From contig NZ_CP170198.1 in NCBI RefSeq assembly GCF_042434915.1, forward strand, positions 2,542,001-2,606,000: 64,000 nt of DNA, read 5' to 3'. Positions 15,124-24,048 of the stretch are shown here, piece by piece. The first letter of the stretch is position 1, and each line of letters opens with the position of its first letter. The notes under the pieces are model-generated. The model made no database searches. It was given only the letters and a program-made list of their open reading frames with translations, and had not been told where the DNA came from. The stretch comes from Aquimarina sp042434915 (GTDB lineage: Bacteria; Bacteroidota; Bacteroidia; Flavobacteriales; Flavobacteriaceae). The translations under genes and the position numbers were made by a program.

Positions 15124-15163
15124 TAAGAGTAAGAAGATTGAGATAAAATAGAATAATAAAACA

Positions 15164-15199
15164 ATGAGCAGAAAATCTAAAGAATACTACAATACTTAA
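15164..15199 (+). pseudogene. Very short RAYT start remnant
   Basis: After the shared REP leader, ATG 15164 opens MSRKSK, like the RAYT N-terminus, then diverges and stops at 15199. The shared leader shows the origin better than the six residues. The rest up to 15294 holds only the promoter of the next gene. Confidence 0.5.
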
Positions 15200-15243
15200 A
15201 GGATATCTATTTTAAATAGAATGAATTAAAATTGTTCTAAGAC

Positions 15244-15274
15244 ATTGTAATTTGTTAATTTTATCTTAATTTTG
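15244..15274 (+). promoter_or_regulatory. Candidate Bacteroidota promoter of the toxin locus
   Basis: ATTG at 15244-15247 (-33) and TAATTTTG at 15267-15274 (-7, TAnnTTTG) are spaced exactly 19 bases apart, the optimum for this phylum. The TTG start of the first large gene follows at 15295. It would drive the whole locus of exported proteins. Confidence 0.55.
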
Positions 15275-15294
15275 GCCTTGCTAAACCTACACTA

Positions 15295-17736
15295 TTGAAA
15301 CCAACTTTACTCCTTCTATTTTTTAGTTTTGTATGGATAACCTTTGGACAAGATATGTCTCAAATAGGAAAAGCACCTTTGCTTAAAGTAAATGGTGGAG
15401 TTTCGGCTAATGGGATATACTATGATGGATCAGCAAATAGAGAACCTTTTACCTATTTTTTAAATGGTAATCTTAATTTTAATATTAGTGGTATTTATAA
15501 CATTCCGCTATCTTTTTCCTATACGAATCAGGAATTTGCATATAATACTCCCTTCAAAATTAATCGTCTTAGTATTCACCCTTCCTATAAATGGGTAGCT
15601 ACCCACATCGGGGATGTTTCTATGACCTTTTCTCCTTATACAGTAAGTGGTCATCAATTTACAGGCTTTGGAGTAGACCTTACACCAAATAAACCTTATA
15701 AAATAAGTGCTTTTTATGGTCGATTGCTTAAAGCTACCGAATACAATAATGAATTTCCAGAAGCGACACCCGCTTATCGTCGTATGGGGTATGGCGCAAA
15801 GGCTTCGTACGAATTTGATAGAATAACGGTTGGCGTCATTGCATTTGGAGCCAAAGATGATAAAGAATCATTACAGTTTCCTATTCCTTCAGATTTAAAT
15901 TTTACGCCTAAACAAAATGTAGTACTTAGCGTAGAATCATCCATTCAAGCAACAAAAAATTTAAATTTCCACGTAGAAATAGCACAAAACGCCATTACAG
16001 AAGATACCGAGGATCAAGGCAGTTCGAATAAAGGTAATGCCATGAATATTCTGATCAATGATAATAGTACCACTCAATATTACAGGGCTTTTAATACTAA
16101 CTTTACTTATGCAATTGGTAAGGGAACCGTGGGAGCTGGCTATGAACGTATTGACCCAGAATATCGCACGTTTGGTGCGTATTTTTTTAACAACGATCTC
16201 GAAAATATAACCCTTAATGCATCCCAAACCTTATTTGGCGGAACTGTATCTTTGGCTGCTAATGCAGGTTTGCAACGTGATGATCTTAGAGATAAAAAAG
16301 ATACGCAATCCACCAGAGTAGTTTCTTCATTTAATACTACAGTAAATGCTTCAGAGCGTTTCAATATTGCAGCTAGCTATTCGAACTTTCAATCATACAC
16401 CAATATTCGTAGTGTATTTGATGAAATTAACGAGGTCGATCCTTTAGAAAATTTGGATACCTTGGATTTTAGACAAATTTCACAAAATGCTACCCTTCAA
16501 CTGGGATATATCCTTTCGCAAGATCCAAAAAAACAGCAAAATATAGGGCTAAGTCTAACCTATCAAACCACAAAAGATGAACAAGGCACGGCTGCAAGTA
16601 CCAACACTCAATCGAATTTTTATAACGTCGCCGCCAACTATAGCATTGGCTACCCAGAGCGTGCACTTACCATTAGTAGCGCATTGAACGCTGCTTATAA
16701 TGAACTGGAAGAGAACAGAGGCTTAACTATAGGTCCTACTATTAATGCGAACAAACAGTTTTTTGACAAACAACTTAGAACCGGACTTTCTGCTTCTTAT
16801 AATGAGACACTCAATAATGGTACTTCTCAAGGGAGCGTGACTAGTATACGAGCTAATGCAGGTTATACATATCAAGAAAAACATAATTTTATGCTCAGCG
16901 CACTATCGCAACTGCGAAAAACCGAAACAACTGGTAGTCAGCATGATTTTACCCTTACTTTTGGGTACGCGTATTCCTTCGACATCAAAAAAGCCGAGAT
17001 TCGTTTTCAAAAGCGTGCAAATGCCAAGGATAACAAAGCTTTAGACTCTATATCTAAACAAAAATTTACACGTTTTAGATATCGTGATAAAATTTATGAA
17101 GGTAATCCAATAGCTATTGTTGAACAGTTAGAGACCCTTACCAACAAAGAATATCTTGATGATCATAAAGCCTTTTCAAAAGAACTGATTAAAAGCCAAT
17201 TAGCTAATCTCAAAATAAAAGCTATACAAACGATCGATTTTAAGAATCTGGCGTTGGATTATCTTGATAGCTTGTATGTACGCAAAGATTTTATACCAAC
17301 TTATCGCGAATCGCTATTATTTGTAACCTTAACACTTAAAAAAGAGCTTTTTGAAAAAGAGATGGTAATGAAAGAGCGTTTTAGTTATGCCAAAAGTCAA
17401 ATGGAACAACACAAATTGCATACTGTATCTAAAGATGAACAGATAGTTACAACAACAGATGAGCAAACTACTTACAGCGAACTTCAAAACAAATATACCA
17501 TAGAGGCTGATCGTATGGAAGCCTATTTGTACCTAAGAGTTGCAGTGGATGAACTGCGAAAAGCGGTAGTATCGCAAGCAAAATCGCACCAACCGCTACT
17601 CGAATTACAAGCTCAAACAGCTGAATCTGTGTTTGATATTGCGCAAAAAACCAAGAATTTAGAAAAAATTAACATATATTTAGAGGAACAAATCATTGCC
17701 TTTTTTGATGATCGTTATCAAAACGGAATCGATTAA
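15295..17736 (+). CDS. Exported beta-barrel-like protein with helical C-terminal domain
   Basis: 813 residues. The TTG at 15295 is the only start that keeps the signal peptide (MKPTLLLLFFSFVWITFGQ); the next ATG follows the cleavage site. About residues 25-560 are a long run of alternating amphipathic strands with aromatic ends (GNLNFNISGIYNIPLSFSYT, GYGAKASYEFDRITVGVIAF), as in outer-membrane barrels. About residues 565-813 are helical and charged (LESLTNKEYL-type segments, EQLETLTNKE, ITTTDEQTTYSELQNKY). The gene heads the toxin locus, 25 bases before the peptidase-nuclease gene. It may be the outer-membrane anchor or exit for that protein, which is inferred from order alone. No named family is recognised. 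Confidence 0.7.
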   Translation: MKPTLLLLFFSFVWITFGQDMSQIGKAPLLKVNGGVSANGIYYDGSANREPFTYFLNGNLNFNISGIYNIPLSFSYTNQEFAYNTPFKINRLSIHPSYKWVATHIGDVSMTFSPYTVSGHQFTGFGVDLTPNKPYKISAFYGRLLKATEYNNEFPEATPAYRRMGYGAKASYEFDRITVGVIAFGAKDDKESLQFPIPSDLNFTPKQNVVLSVESSIQATKNLNFHVEIAQNAITEDTEDQGSSNKGNAMNILINDNSTTQYYRAFNTNFTYAIGKGTVGAGYERIDPEYRTFGAYFFNNDLENITLNASQTLFGGTVSLAANAGLQRDDLRDKKDTQSTRVVSSFNTTVNASERFNIAASYSNFQSYTNIRSVFDEINEVDPLENLDTLDFRQISQNATLQLGYILSQDPKKQQNIGLSLTYQTTKDEQGTAASTNTQSNFYNVAANYSIGYPERALTISSALNAAYNELEENRGLTIGPTINANKQFFDKQLRTGLSASYNETLNNGTSQGSVTSIRANAGYTYQEKHNFMLSALSQLRKTETTGSQHDFTLTFGYAYSFDIKKAEIRFQKRANAKDNKALDSISKQKFTRFRYRDKIYEGNPIAIVEQLETLTNKEYLDDHKAFSKELIKSQLANLKIKAIQTIDFKNLALDYLDSLYVRKDFIPTYRESLLFVTLTLKKELFEKEMVMKERFSYAKSQMEQHKLHTVSKDEQIVTTTDEQTTYSELQNKYTIEADRMEAYLYLRVAVDELRKAVVSQAKSHQPLLELQAQTAESVFDIAQKTKNLEKINIYLEEQIIAFFDDRYQNGID

Positions 17737-17761
17737 ACTTTGATGCTCCCAAAGAAACCTT

Positions 17762-20700
17762 ATGAAAAAACAACTACTCTTTTTCCTATGTCTGCTTCAG
17801 GTTGCACTTGTATTTTCTCAAAATTTCCCTGTACGTGTTACTCTGCAAGGGATTCCTCCCTATCCAAATAGCTTATCCGCATATGATAATACCGACCAGC
17901 TAAGAAGCCCAATCAATTTGCTCATTGAATTTAATGATCTTACCGCTGCAAGTCGCGCTGTAAAATTAAAAGTTTCTATAGAGGGCACCAACATTACGGC
18001 AACAAGCAAAGCTGTGATTACAGGCGCTCCTAACATTACACTCGATGCTGGATTTCCATTACGATTTAACAATACGGAGCTTGCCCCTTACTTTGCCTTA
18101 CAAAATTTACAAGGCATTTCTGCACAGCAATATAACAATGCATTACCTGATGGACTGTACCGCATTTGTTTTGAAGTATTTGATGCCTTTAACGGTAATA
18201 AGCTATCCAACACGGGGTGTACGAATATCTTTTTGGTAAGTAGCGATCCACCATTTCTTAACAAACCAGAGAATCGTAGCAGTTTAATCGAGCAAAACCC
18301 AACCAATATTCTCTTTCAATGGACACCAAGACATGCTGGAGTTCCCAATGTATCTTATGAATTTAGTTTGGTAGAAATCTGGGATCGCTATGCAGATCCA
18401 CAAGCAGTATTTTTGGCTTCTCCGCCAATATATCAAGAAATTACTACAACGACGAATCTATTGTATGGCCCTATACAACCACTCTTATTGCCGGGAAAAC
18501 GTTATGCCTGGAGAGTACGGGCGATAGCTACCAATGCCGGTGAAGAGGTATCTGTTTTTAAAAATAACGGCTATAGCGAAATCTTTTGGTTTGATCACGC
18601 CAGTGATTGTATACCGGTAACCGCTGTCCAAGTACAGGATGCTACACTAACCACAGCTACTATCAGTTGGATAGGACAACCTGAGCATCTAGATTATACG
18701 ATCAAGTACCGCGAAAAAGACGGCAACCGTTGGTATACTAAGACTACGCCTCGAGATTATATTACTATTGAAGAGTTTAGACCGGATACTGTGTATGAAT
18801 TTGTGGTGTTGGGTAATTGTGATAGTGAGAGCTATGGTGAATCTCCGCTAAAAGAATTTAGAACACTCACCCAAGAGTTAGCAGAATATACGGATTGTGG
18901 TATCGCACCAGAGGATGTGGATTTATCCAATCAGGAACTGCTTAGTGAGCTGCGTGTAAACGATGTCTTTACCGCAGGGGATTTCCCGGTATATGTTAAA
19001 GAAGTATCTGGTTCAACCACCTTTAGCGGAGAAGGATATATTAGCACCCCCTGGCTGGCAACCGTGCGTATCCCTGTTACCTTTGATAATATTAAAATAA
19101 ATACAGATAAGAAATTGATCGACGGATTTGTCATTACTACCTATGATCCTAATTGGGGGAGTATTGTAGATGCAGATGCGGTGATCGAAGAAATTACCAG
19201 AGATCCGGGAGATAAAAACGTAATCAAGGTAGATTTTGATATTATTGACGTTCAAGTCAGTAAAGATGGTAAAACAGTTACTTTAATAGGAAAAGACGGC
19301 CAAGAAGTTGTACGTGAAGGCGGCAAAGATGTGGTCTATCAAGATAGCAAAGGTGAGAACTGGGAGGTGAGCGCAGATGGTGCGGTAAAAAATAGTCAAC
19401 AAGCTGATGGCGGTCCTGCGACTACCGAAACTACCGCGGGTATGGGCGGCAGTGGTGTGAATCAAATTACCTCAACTGAGGTACGTGTTGATTTTGAAAA
19501 AGGAAACGGTTATTATGCCTTTGATCCCTATCCAACGGTCACCACTGGTACATTGAAGGATGCCTATACTACGATCGATATTGCAGGCGGTGGCACCTAT
19601 TATCCTCCATATAAAGCAATCTCCAACCTGCCAGGACATCCAACCGATATCCTTCTTGCTACAGCGACCTTTCAAAATAGCGAGTATACTACCGAGGATA
19701 TTGTTTTTAAGACTAAAGAGGGAACAGAGATCCCTGCCGAATGGGTGGGTACTACAGCGACACTTACGTTAGAAAAGAAATTTGATTTTGTTAAAGAAGA
19801 GATCATTGCTACCGTAAAACCTAAAGATACTACACAAAAATATACAATTGCAGGTACGGCAAATTATTGGCATTTGGCCTCGCAAGAGGTAACCGATATT
19901 AACATAACACTAGTCCCTATAAATGGCGCCAGTTTGGATGGTATTAGAGAGCGTATCAACCTGATTTATAATCCTGCAGGAATTAATTTTGAAGTGACTG
20001 AGGCGGCTGCACTCACTATATCAGATACGACAATCGATGTGGGTAACAGTACCTTATTATCACAATATACAGATGGAGAAAAAGCCTGGATTGAACAGTT
20101 TAAAACACTAGGTAGCTATAAACGTGACACTTATTACTTATTTGTAACAGACATCCCTCCTACAGATGCTGATACAGATGGTTTTATGCCATTAAAACGG
20201 CAGTTTGGATTTGTATTTGCTGCTCAGGACAAAGGTCGAACAGCGGCACACGAATTAGGGCACGGAGTTTTTGGACTAGAACACACCTTCACCAAATATA
20301 ACACCGATCAAGGAGCCACCAATCTTTTGATGGATTATGGCAACGGTACAGCGTTTACCCATATGGATTGGGAAAAAATGCATGCACCCGGTTTGCAACT
20401 CTATTGGTTTCAAGGGGATGAGGATGGGGAAATGTTAGCTCCTAGTAATGATATGCTCGCCACAAGGTTTATCGAAAAAATTAAAGCTTATATTGTAAGT
20501 AGGAATTTAGATAGGGATAATACAACTCCTATAGAGTATGATGGTCTTGAAATAGATCAAGCAGTTACAATCTTAGACGAAGTTATAATTACATCTAACA
20601 GCCAAGACTTGTTGGAAGTAAAGCACATAAACGTCAATACCACAGATGATGATGAATTCATTTTAGACTTAGTTGTGTCATCCAACAATTCATTTAATAT

Positions 20701-23278
20701 TGAAAATTTTCTAGAGAGCATAGCCTCTGACTCAAATCAATTTTCTCAAGTAGAAGGAGAAAAAAGGTATTATTATCCATATAACGGTACTATTTCAGCT
20801 AGTGATAGAGCCGTTTTAGTAAGATCAGGAGCCTTATCACCGATACCCAGAAACCCAGGAATTTTTATTGCGCTACCAAATTCAAGTATTGAGAGTTTTG
20901 AAAAAAGTCTTTTATCATTCAGAGAGGATAGAGAAGCTCAGGAAAAATGGTTGAAAACCCTTAATAAAGCGATTGTTGATAAAGACTTCAAATTACTACA
21001 AAAATATCCTAGCGAAGCTTTAACGCTTACAGATTTAGCTGCGAGAAAATCCATTTTCTATGATTTACTGGATAGTTCTTTATCAGGAGCAAATCTCTGG
21101 AATAATTTGTTTGGCGTAAATGACGAGGAAACTATATTATTATCTCTATTCCATTCAATAATAAAGGATCAAGACGATATTCAAAACACAAATTTGTTGA
21201 ACAATTTATTGAATTCTTATAATTCAAATAATATAGCTTATTGGGAAGTATTAAGTGAAGAAGTCAATAGCGGAGGTGATAATAATGAAGAATTATATAA
21301 ACTTTTCGGACTATTAGCGTACAATTCTGACCAAGAAAACCTAATAGAATATATTAACGAACAGGGGTCTGTATCTACCATAAATGAAAATAGAGAGCGA
21401 TTAATTTTAAGCCTGATTAGAGGACTTAGGAAAACCTCGCATAAAGCATTTATTGGTAAACTTAGGGAAGGAACAAATAGTCTGATTATCAATCTGAATC
21501 AAGAAATGGATGACAAGTCTATTAATCCATTTGATGGAGATAACTACACTACCTTTATCTCAGCACTGCTTAATATTTATAAAGAGAGTGAAGAAGTATA
21601 CCTTGAAAGAATCAGAAATAAAGATTTCAATTTAGAAAATAACGATTTCAGTTTATATAAGACTCTTATACGTTTAGAACCAGCTATTATACCTACTCCT
21701 ACATCCAATGTATCAGATTATGTCCCACCTTCTACAATCTATTATAGAGGAGAACTAAATGATAGAGGGTTAGTAAGAATCATAGAGGTCACAAAAACCT
21801 TTAAATGGGGTTGTGCTTCAAGTATGGGAGCAGTTGCTTGTGACTGGAGTTTTATAGCTGAATATGAAAATGTTTTTGTAGATGATATATCTCCTCTAGA
21901 GCCTTTGATTATTTATTCTGATCCAAAAATAAACTTGATAAAACTGGCTTTAGATGGTAATAATATAACCGAATCGGGAAATGCCTATATAGTACCAGCA
22001 ATATATTTGGCATACACAGATCAAAAGCAATTTAACCAAAACGTTGAGGATGGCGTGATGTTAGCTCTTGATATTGTGACCATTTCCACCACAGGACCTG
22101 TGGCATTAGCCTCAAAAATAGGTAAAGTTAAACGGTTATTAGCTATTGCTGAGGTTTTTGGAGCTTCTGCTAATATTATAGTTAACACCAGCGAATTATC
22201 AGAAGATCAAAAGATTCAAGAATCGGTAAATGCATTTAATGATCTTATTGGATTTATAGGGTTAAAAAACTTAGGTAAAGGCGTATTAAATTCTTTCAAA
22301 AATTTACCTCAAGAAACAAAGATATTAATTGGAGAGAATAAAAGTATTCGAGAAGCTATAAGCTTACAATTAGACAAAATTGAATCTATTTCTTCAGATA
22401 AATATATAGGTCTATCAAATAATGCTAAAAAGGAATGGGACAAAATTGAGCAATTTAAGCAGCAGATATCCAAATTACTTGATAAAACAAATGATATCAA
22501 TAATGCAGGGGGTGATTTATTTTCAGGTCTGAAAACCAAGCTTGGGAATAAACTAGATGATAATCAATGGCAAAGGTTTGAATCAGATTTTGCGAATAAT
22601 GCAGATTTGTTAAAGAAGTTTGATGATAATCCAAACTTGGTAGATAGTTGGAAACTATTAGACGAAGCTAACTCCCCTCTTAAAACTAACATTGACGAAT
22701 TAACTAAAGTCACTAATAATATTGATGACGTTAGAGACTTAGGTTATACTATTTGGAAAAAAATAGACGATTTAGATTTAAGTGATGCTTTTGCACATGT
22801 TAAGACAAGGAAGGCAGCACCAAGAAGAAAAGGAATTGTTGGTTGCCACGATAGAACAGCCTTTTTTGATCAAGATGTTATCAGAAGTGTAGATGCGTCT
22901 GGAAATCCTAGTTACACACCACAGATAAGCAAGACGGCAAACCAAGTTGAAGAAATAGTGATTACAAGAAAAGTGCCTCACTCGCAAGTTCCAGGTGTTG
23001 AAATTGTTGAATACAAAATACCATCATTAAGTAATTCAAATCCACCCTTGACTACAGGTCAATTAAAATCACCTAGTAACGGAGGAGTCAAAACAATATA
23101 TGACCCTTCAATTTGGACTGATAATAAACTAGACAAAGCAGTAAGAGAAGCACTATCTGATGCAGCTAAGAAGAATGGAGATTTGATTGATGGACAATTT
23201 AGAGGTGTTACAAAAGATGGTTTTGAAATAGAGGGTTATTTGAAAGATATAAAAGTAGACACTTTTTACTTTTTATAG
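17762..23278 (+). CDS. Giant polymorphic toxin: fibronectin-like domains, zinc peptidase, EndoU-like nuclease tail
   Basis: 1838 residues. Residues 1-20 are a signal peptide. Beta-sandwich/fibronectin-like domains span about 25-370, the clearest around 285-370 (TISWIGQPEHLDYTIKYREK...TVYEFVVLGNC). A zincin core has HELGHGVFGLEH at 830-841 and a Met-turn-like LLMDYG about 20 residues later. About 900-1600 is a long helical linker. The C-terminus resembles bacterial EndoU RNases: GCHDRTAFF (His 1696), EYKIPSL, KTIYDPSIWTDNKLDKAVREA and GVTKDGFEIEGYLKD. EndoU toxins cut RNA. The peptidase probably frees the tail, as proposed for other Bacteroidota polymorphic toxins. The predicted immunity gene follows after 10 bases. 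No T9SS sorting tail is seen, as expected if the nuclease is the C-terminus. Confidence 0.85.
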   Translation: MKKQLLFFLCLLQVALVFSQNFPVRVTLQGIPPYPNSLSAYDNTDQLRSPINLLIEFNDLTAASRAVKLKVSIEGTNITATSKAVITGAPNITLDAGFPLRFNNTELAPYFALQNLQGISAQQYNNALPDGLYRICFEVFDAFNGNKLSNTGCTNIFLVSSDPPFLNKPENRSSLIEQNPTNILFQWTPRHAGVPNVSYEFSLVEIWDRYADPQAVFLASPPIYQEITTTTNLLYGPIQPLLLPGKRYAWRVRAIATNAGEEVSVFKNNGYSEIFWFDHASDCIPVTAVQVQDATLTTATISWIGQPEHLDYTIKYREKDGNRWYTKTTPRDYITIEEFRPDTVYEFVVLGNCDSESYGESPLKEFRTLTQELAEYTDCGIAPEDVDLSNQELLSELRVNDVFTAGDFPVYVKEVSGSTTFSGEGYISTPWLATVRIPVTFDNIKINTDKKLIDGFVITTYDPNWGSIVDADAVIEEITRDPGDKNVIKVDFDIIDVQVSKDGKTVTLIGKDGQEVVREGGKDVVYQDSKGENWEVSADGAVKNSQQADGGPATTETTAGMGGSGVNQITSTEVRVDFEKGNGYYAFDPYPTVTTGTLKDAYTTIDIAGGGTYYPPYKAISNLPGHPTDILLATATFQNSEYTTEDIVFKTKEGTEIPAEWVGTTATLTLEKKFDFVKEEIIATVKPKDTTQKYTIAGTANYWHLASQEVTDINITLVPINGASLDGIRERINLIYNPAGINFEVTEAAALTISDTTIDVGNSTLLSQYTDGEKAWIEQFKTLGSYKRDTYYLFVTDIPPTDADTDGFMPLKRQFGFVFAAQDKGRTAAHELGHGVFGLEHTFTKYNTDQGATNLLMDYGNGTAFTHMDWEKMHAPGLQLYWFQGDEDGEMLAPSNDMLATRFIEKIKAYIVSRNLDRDNTTPIEYDGLEIDQAVTILDEVIITSNSQDLLEVKHINVNTTDDDEFILDLVVSSNNSFNIENFLESIASDSNQFSQVEGEKRYYYPYNGTISASDRAVLVRSGALSPIPRNPGIFIALPNSSIESFEKSLLSFREDREAQEKWLKTLNKAIVDKDFKLLQKYPSEALTLTDLAARKSIFYDLLDSSLSGANLWNNLFGVNDEETILLSLFHSIIKDQDDIQNTNLLNNLLNSYNSNNIAYWEVLSEEVNSGGDNNEELYKLFGLLAYNSDQENLIEYINEQGSVSTINENRERLILSLIRGLRKTSHKAFIGKLREGTNSLIINLNQEMDDKSINPFDGDNYTTFISALLNIYKESEEVYLERIRNKDFNLENNDFSLYKTLIRLEPAIIPTPTSNVSDYVPPSTIYYRGELNDRGLVRIIEVTKTFKWGCASSMGAVACDWSFIAEYENVFVDDISPLEPLIIYSDPKINLIKLALDGNNITESGNAYIVPAIYLAYTDQKQFNQNVEDGVMLALDIVTISTTGPVALASKIGKVKRLLAIAEVFGASANIIVNTSELSEDQKIQESVNAFNDLIGFIGLKNLGKGVLNSFKNLPQETKILIGENKSIREAISLQLDKIESISSDKYIGLSNNAKKEWDKIEQFKQQISKLLDKTNDINNAGGDLFSGLKTKLGNKLDDNQWQRFESDFANNADLLKKFDDNPNLVDSWKLLDEANSPLKTNIDELTKVTNNIDDVRDLGYTIWKKIDDLDLSDAFAHVKTRKAAPRRKGIVGCHDRTAFFDQDVIRSVDASGNPSYTPQISKTANQVEEIVITRKVPHSQVPGVEIVEYKIPSLSNSNPPLTTGQLKSPSNGGVKTIYDPSIWTDNKLDKAVREALSDAAKKNGDLIDGQFRGVTKDGFEIEGYLKDIKVDTFYFL

Positions 23279-23288
23279 TTAGTTTTAA

Positions 23289-23720
23289 ATGAATTGGTTG
23301 ATAGAAAATAAGCGGTTTGATATGACTGACCTAATGGTCACCATAGATTTTGAACCCAAGAACGATCCCTTAAGGTATTTTTTATTAAGTATTGGCGTAT
23401 TTAGCTACCCAAAATTTTTAGACTCTTTTAGTAGTTCTAAAAGTTACTACACACATGTCTCATCTCTGAGATTTTACAAAGATTTGGATTGGGAAGATTT
23501 AGAAGAATTATCAGAGGTAGGCGGTATTAAAGAGGGTGAGATTACAATATCTCATGAAGTTTATGGAGAAACAGTTTTAAAAGAAGCAGTTTTTAAGGAA
23601 TTGATTTTGGACTATTCTCAAGAGCTATTAGAAACCTATAAAAATGACTCCTCTGCTCCTAAATTATGGAGCAACGAAATGACTGATGAGATAACCAAAT
23701 TGAAGAATAAGTCGAGCTAA
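23289..23720 (+). CDS. Probable immunity protein for the EndoU-like toxin
   Basis: 143 residues, soluble, acidic, no signal peptide, so cytoplasmic, as needed to block a nuclease. It starts 10 bases after the toxin stop. Visible features: an aromatic middle segment (RFYKDLDWEDLEELSEVGG), EGEITISHEVYGETVLKEAVF and a helical charged C-terminus. No family name is certain. Function is inferred from position: a toxin C-terminus followed by a small same-strand gene. A type A REP element lies 22 bases after its stop, as with other tail-immunity sets in this window. Confidence 0.7.
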   Translation: MNWLIENKRFDMTDLMVTIDFEPKNDPLRYFLLSIGVFSYPKFLDSFSSSKSYYTHVSSLRFYKDLDWEDLEELSEVGGIKEGEITISHEVYGETVLKEAVFKELILDYSQELLETYKNDSSAPKLWSNEMTDEITKLKNKSS

Positions 23721-23741
23721 GTGTAACAGCTTGGCTTTTTA

Positions 23742-23776
23742 CCCCCCGGCTAGCGCGAGCGTCTCGCTCGTGCCGG
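23742..23776 (+). repeat. Type A REP-like element, best-formed copy
   Basis: Two nested stems: outer CCGGC / GCCGG and inner CGAGCG-tct-CGCTCG. A leader of about 40 bases follows, shared with 15091-15163, then a RAYT start codon. Confidence 0.8.
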
Positions 23777-23816
23777 TAAGAGTAAGAAGATTGAGATAAA
23801 ATAGAATAATAAAACC

Positions 23817-23894
23817 ATGAGCAGAAAATATAAATTCCATAATCCATCAGCAGCACCCCTCTGGCGCTCATTTGAGCGAAGCGGAAACGAGTGA
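23817..23894 (+). pseudogene. RAYT N-terminal remnant cut by a type B element
   Basis: ATG 23817 reads MSRKYKFHNPSAA and then runs into the type B REP core (PLWRSFERSGNE, stop). The first 13 residues match the remnant at 15009 except SR for SK. Transposase homology ends exactly at the REP boundary. Confidence 0.8.
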
Positions 23895-23899
23895 CGAAA
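23855..23899 (+). repeat. Type B REP-like element
   Basis: CCCCTCTGGCGCTCATTTGA then GCGAAGCGGAAACGAGTGACGAAAC. It shares the GAGCGAAGCGGAAACGAGTG core with 14757 and 36991. CTCATTT pairs with AAACGAG through one mismatch. Confidence 0.75.
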
Positions 23900-23908
23900 C
23901 AAAAAAAA

Positions 23909-23999
23909 GCGTTTGTAACGCGACAAATGATAAAAAATAAAATAGCAAATTAGGCACTCGTTACAAACGAGCACCAGAAAAGAACTCGTTTCAAACGAG
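23909..23999 (+). repeat. Cluster of short palindromes after the type B element
   Basis: Three hairpins: GCGTT-tgt-AACGC (23909-23921), CTCGTT-aca-AACGAG (23957-23971) and CTCGTTT-c-AAACGAG (23985-23999). A TTTGTAACGCGA segment followed by AAATGATAAAAA recurs after the type B copy at 36991. With 23721-23908 this accounts for the 328-base gap before the next gene; no other gene is seen there. Confidence 0.65.
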
Positions 24000-24048
24000 C
24001 AACAAAGAAAAACATAAAAAACCAACATACCAACAAAGCCCAATACGC

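Noticed and set aside
23742..24000. CRISPR array from repeated palindromes
   Set aside because: The repeats differ in sequence and spacing, have no regular spacers, and lie next to transposase remnants.
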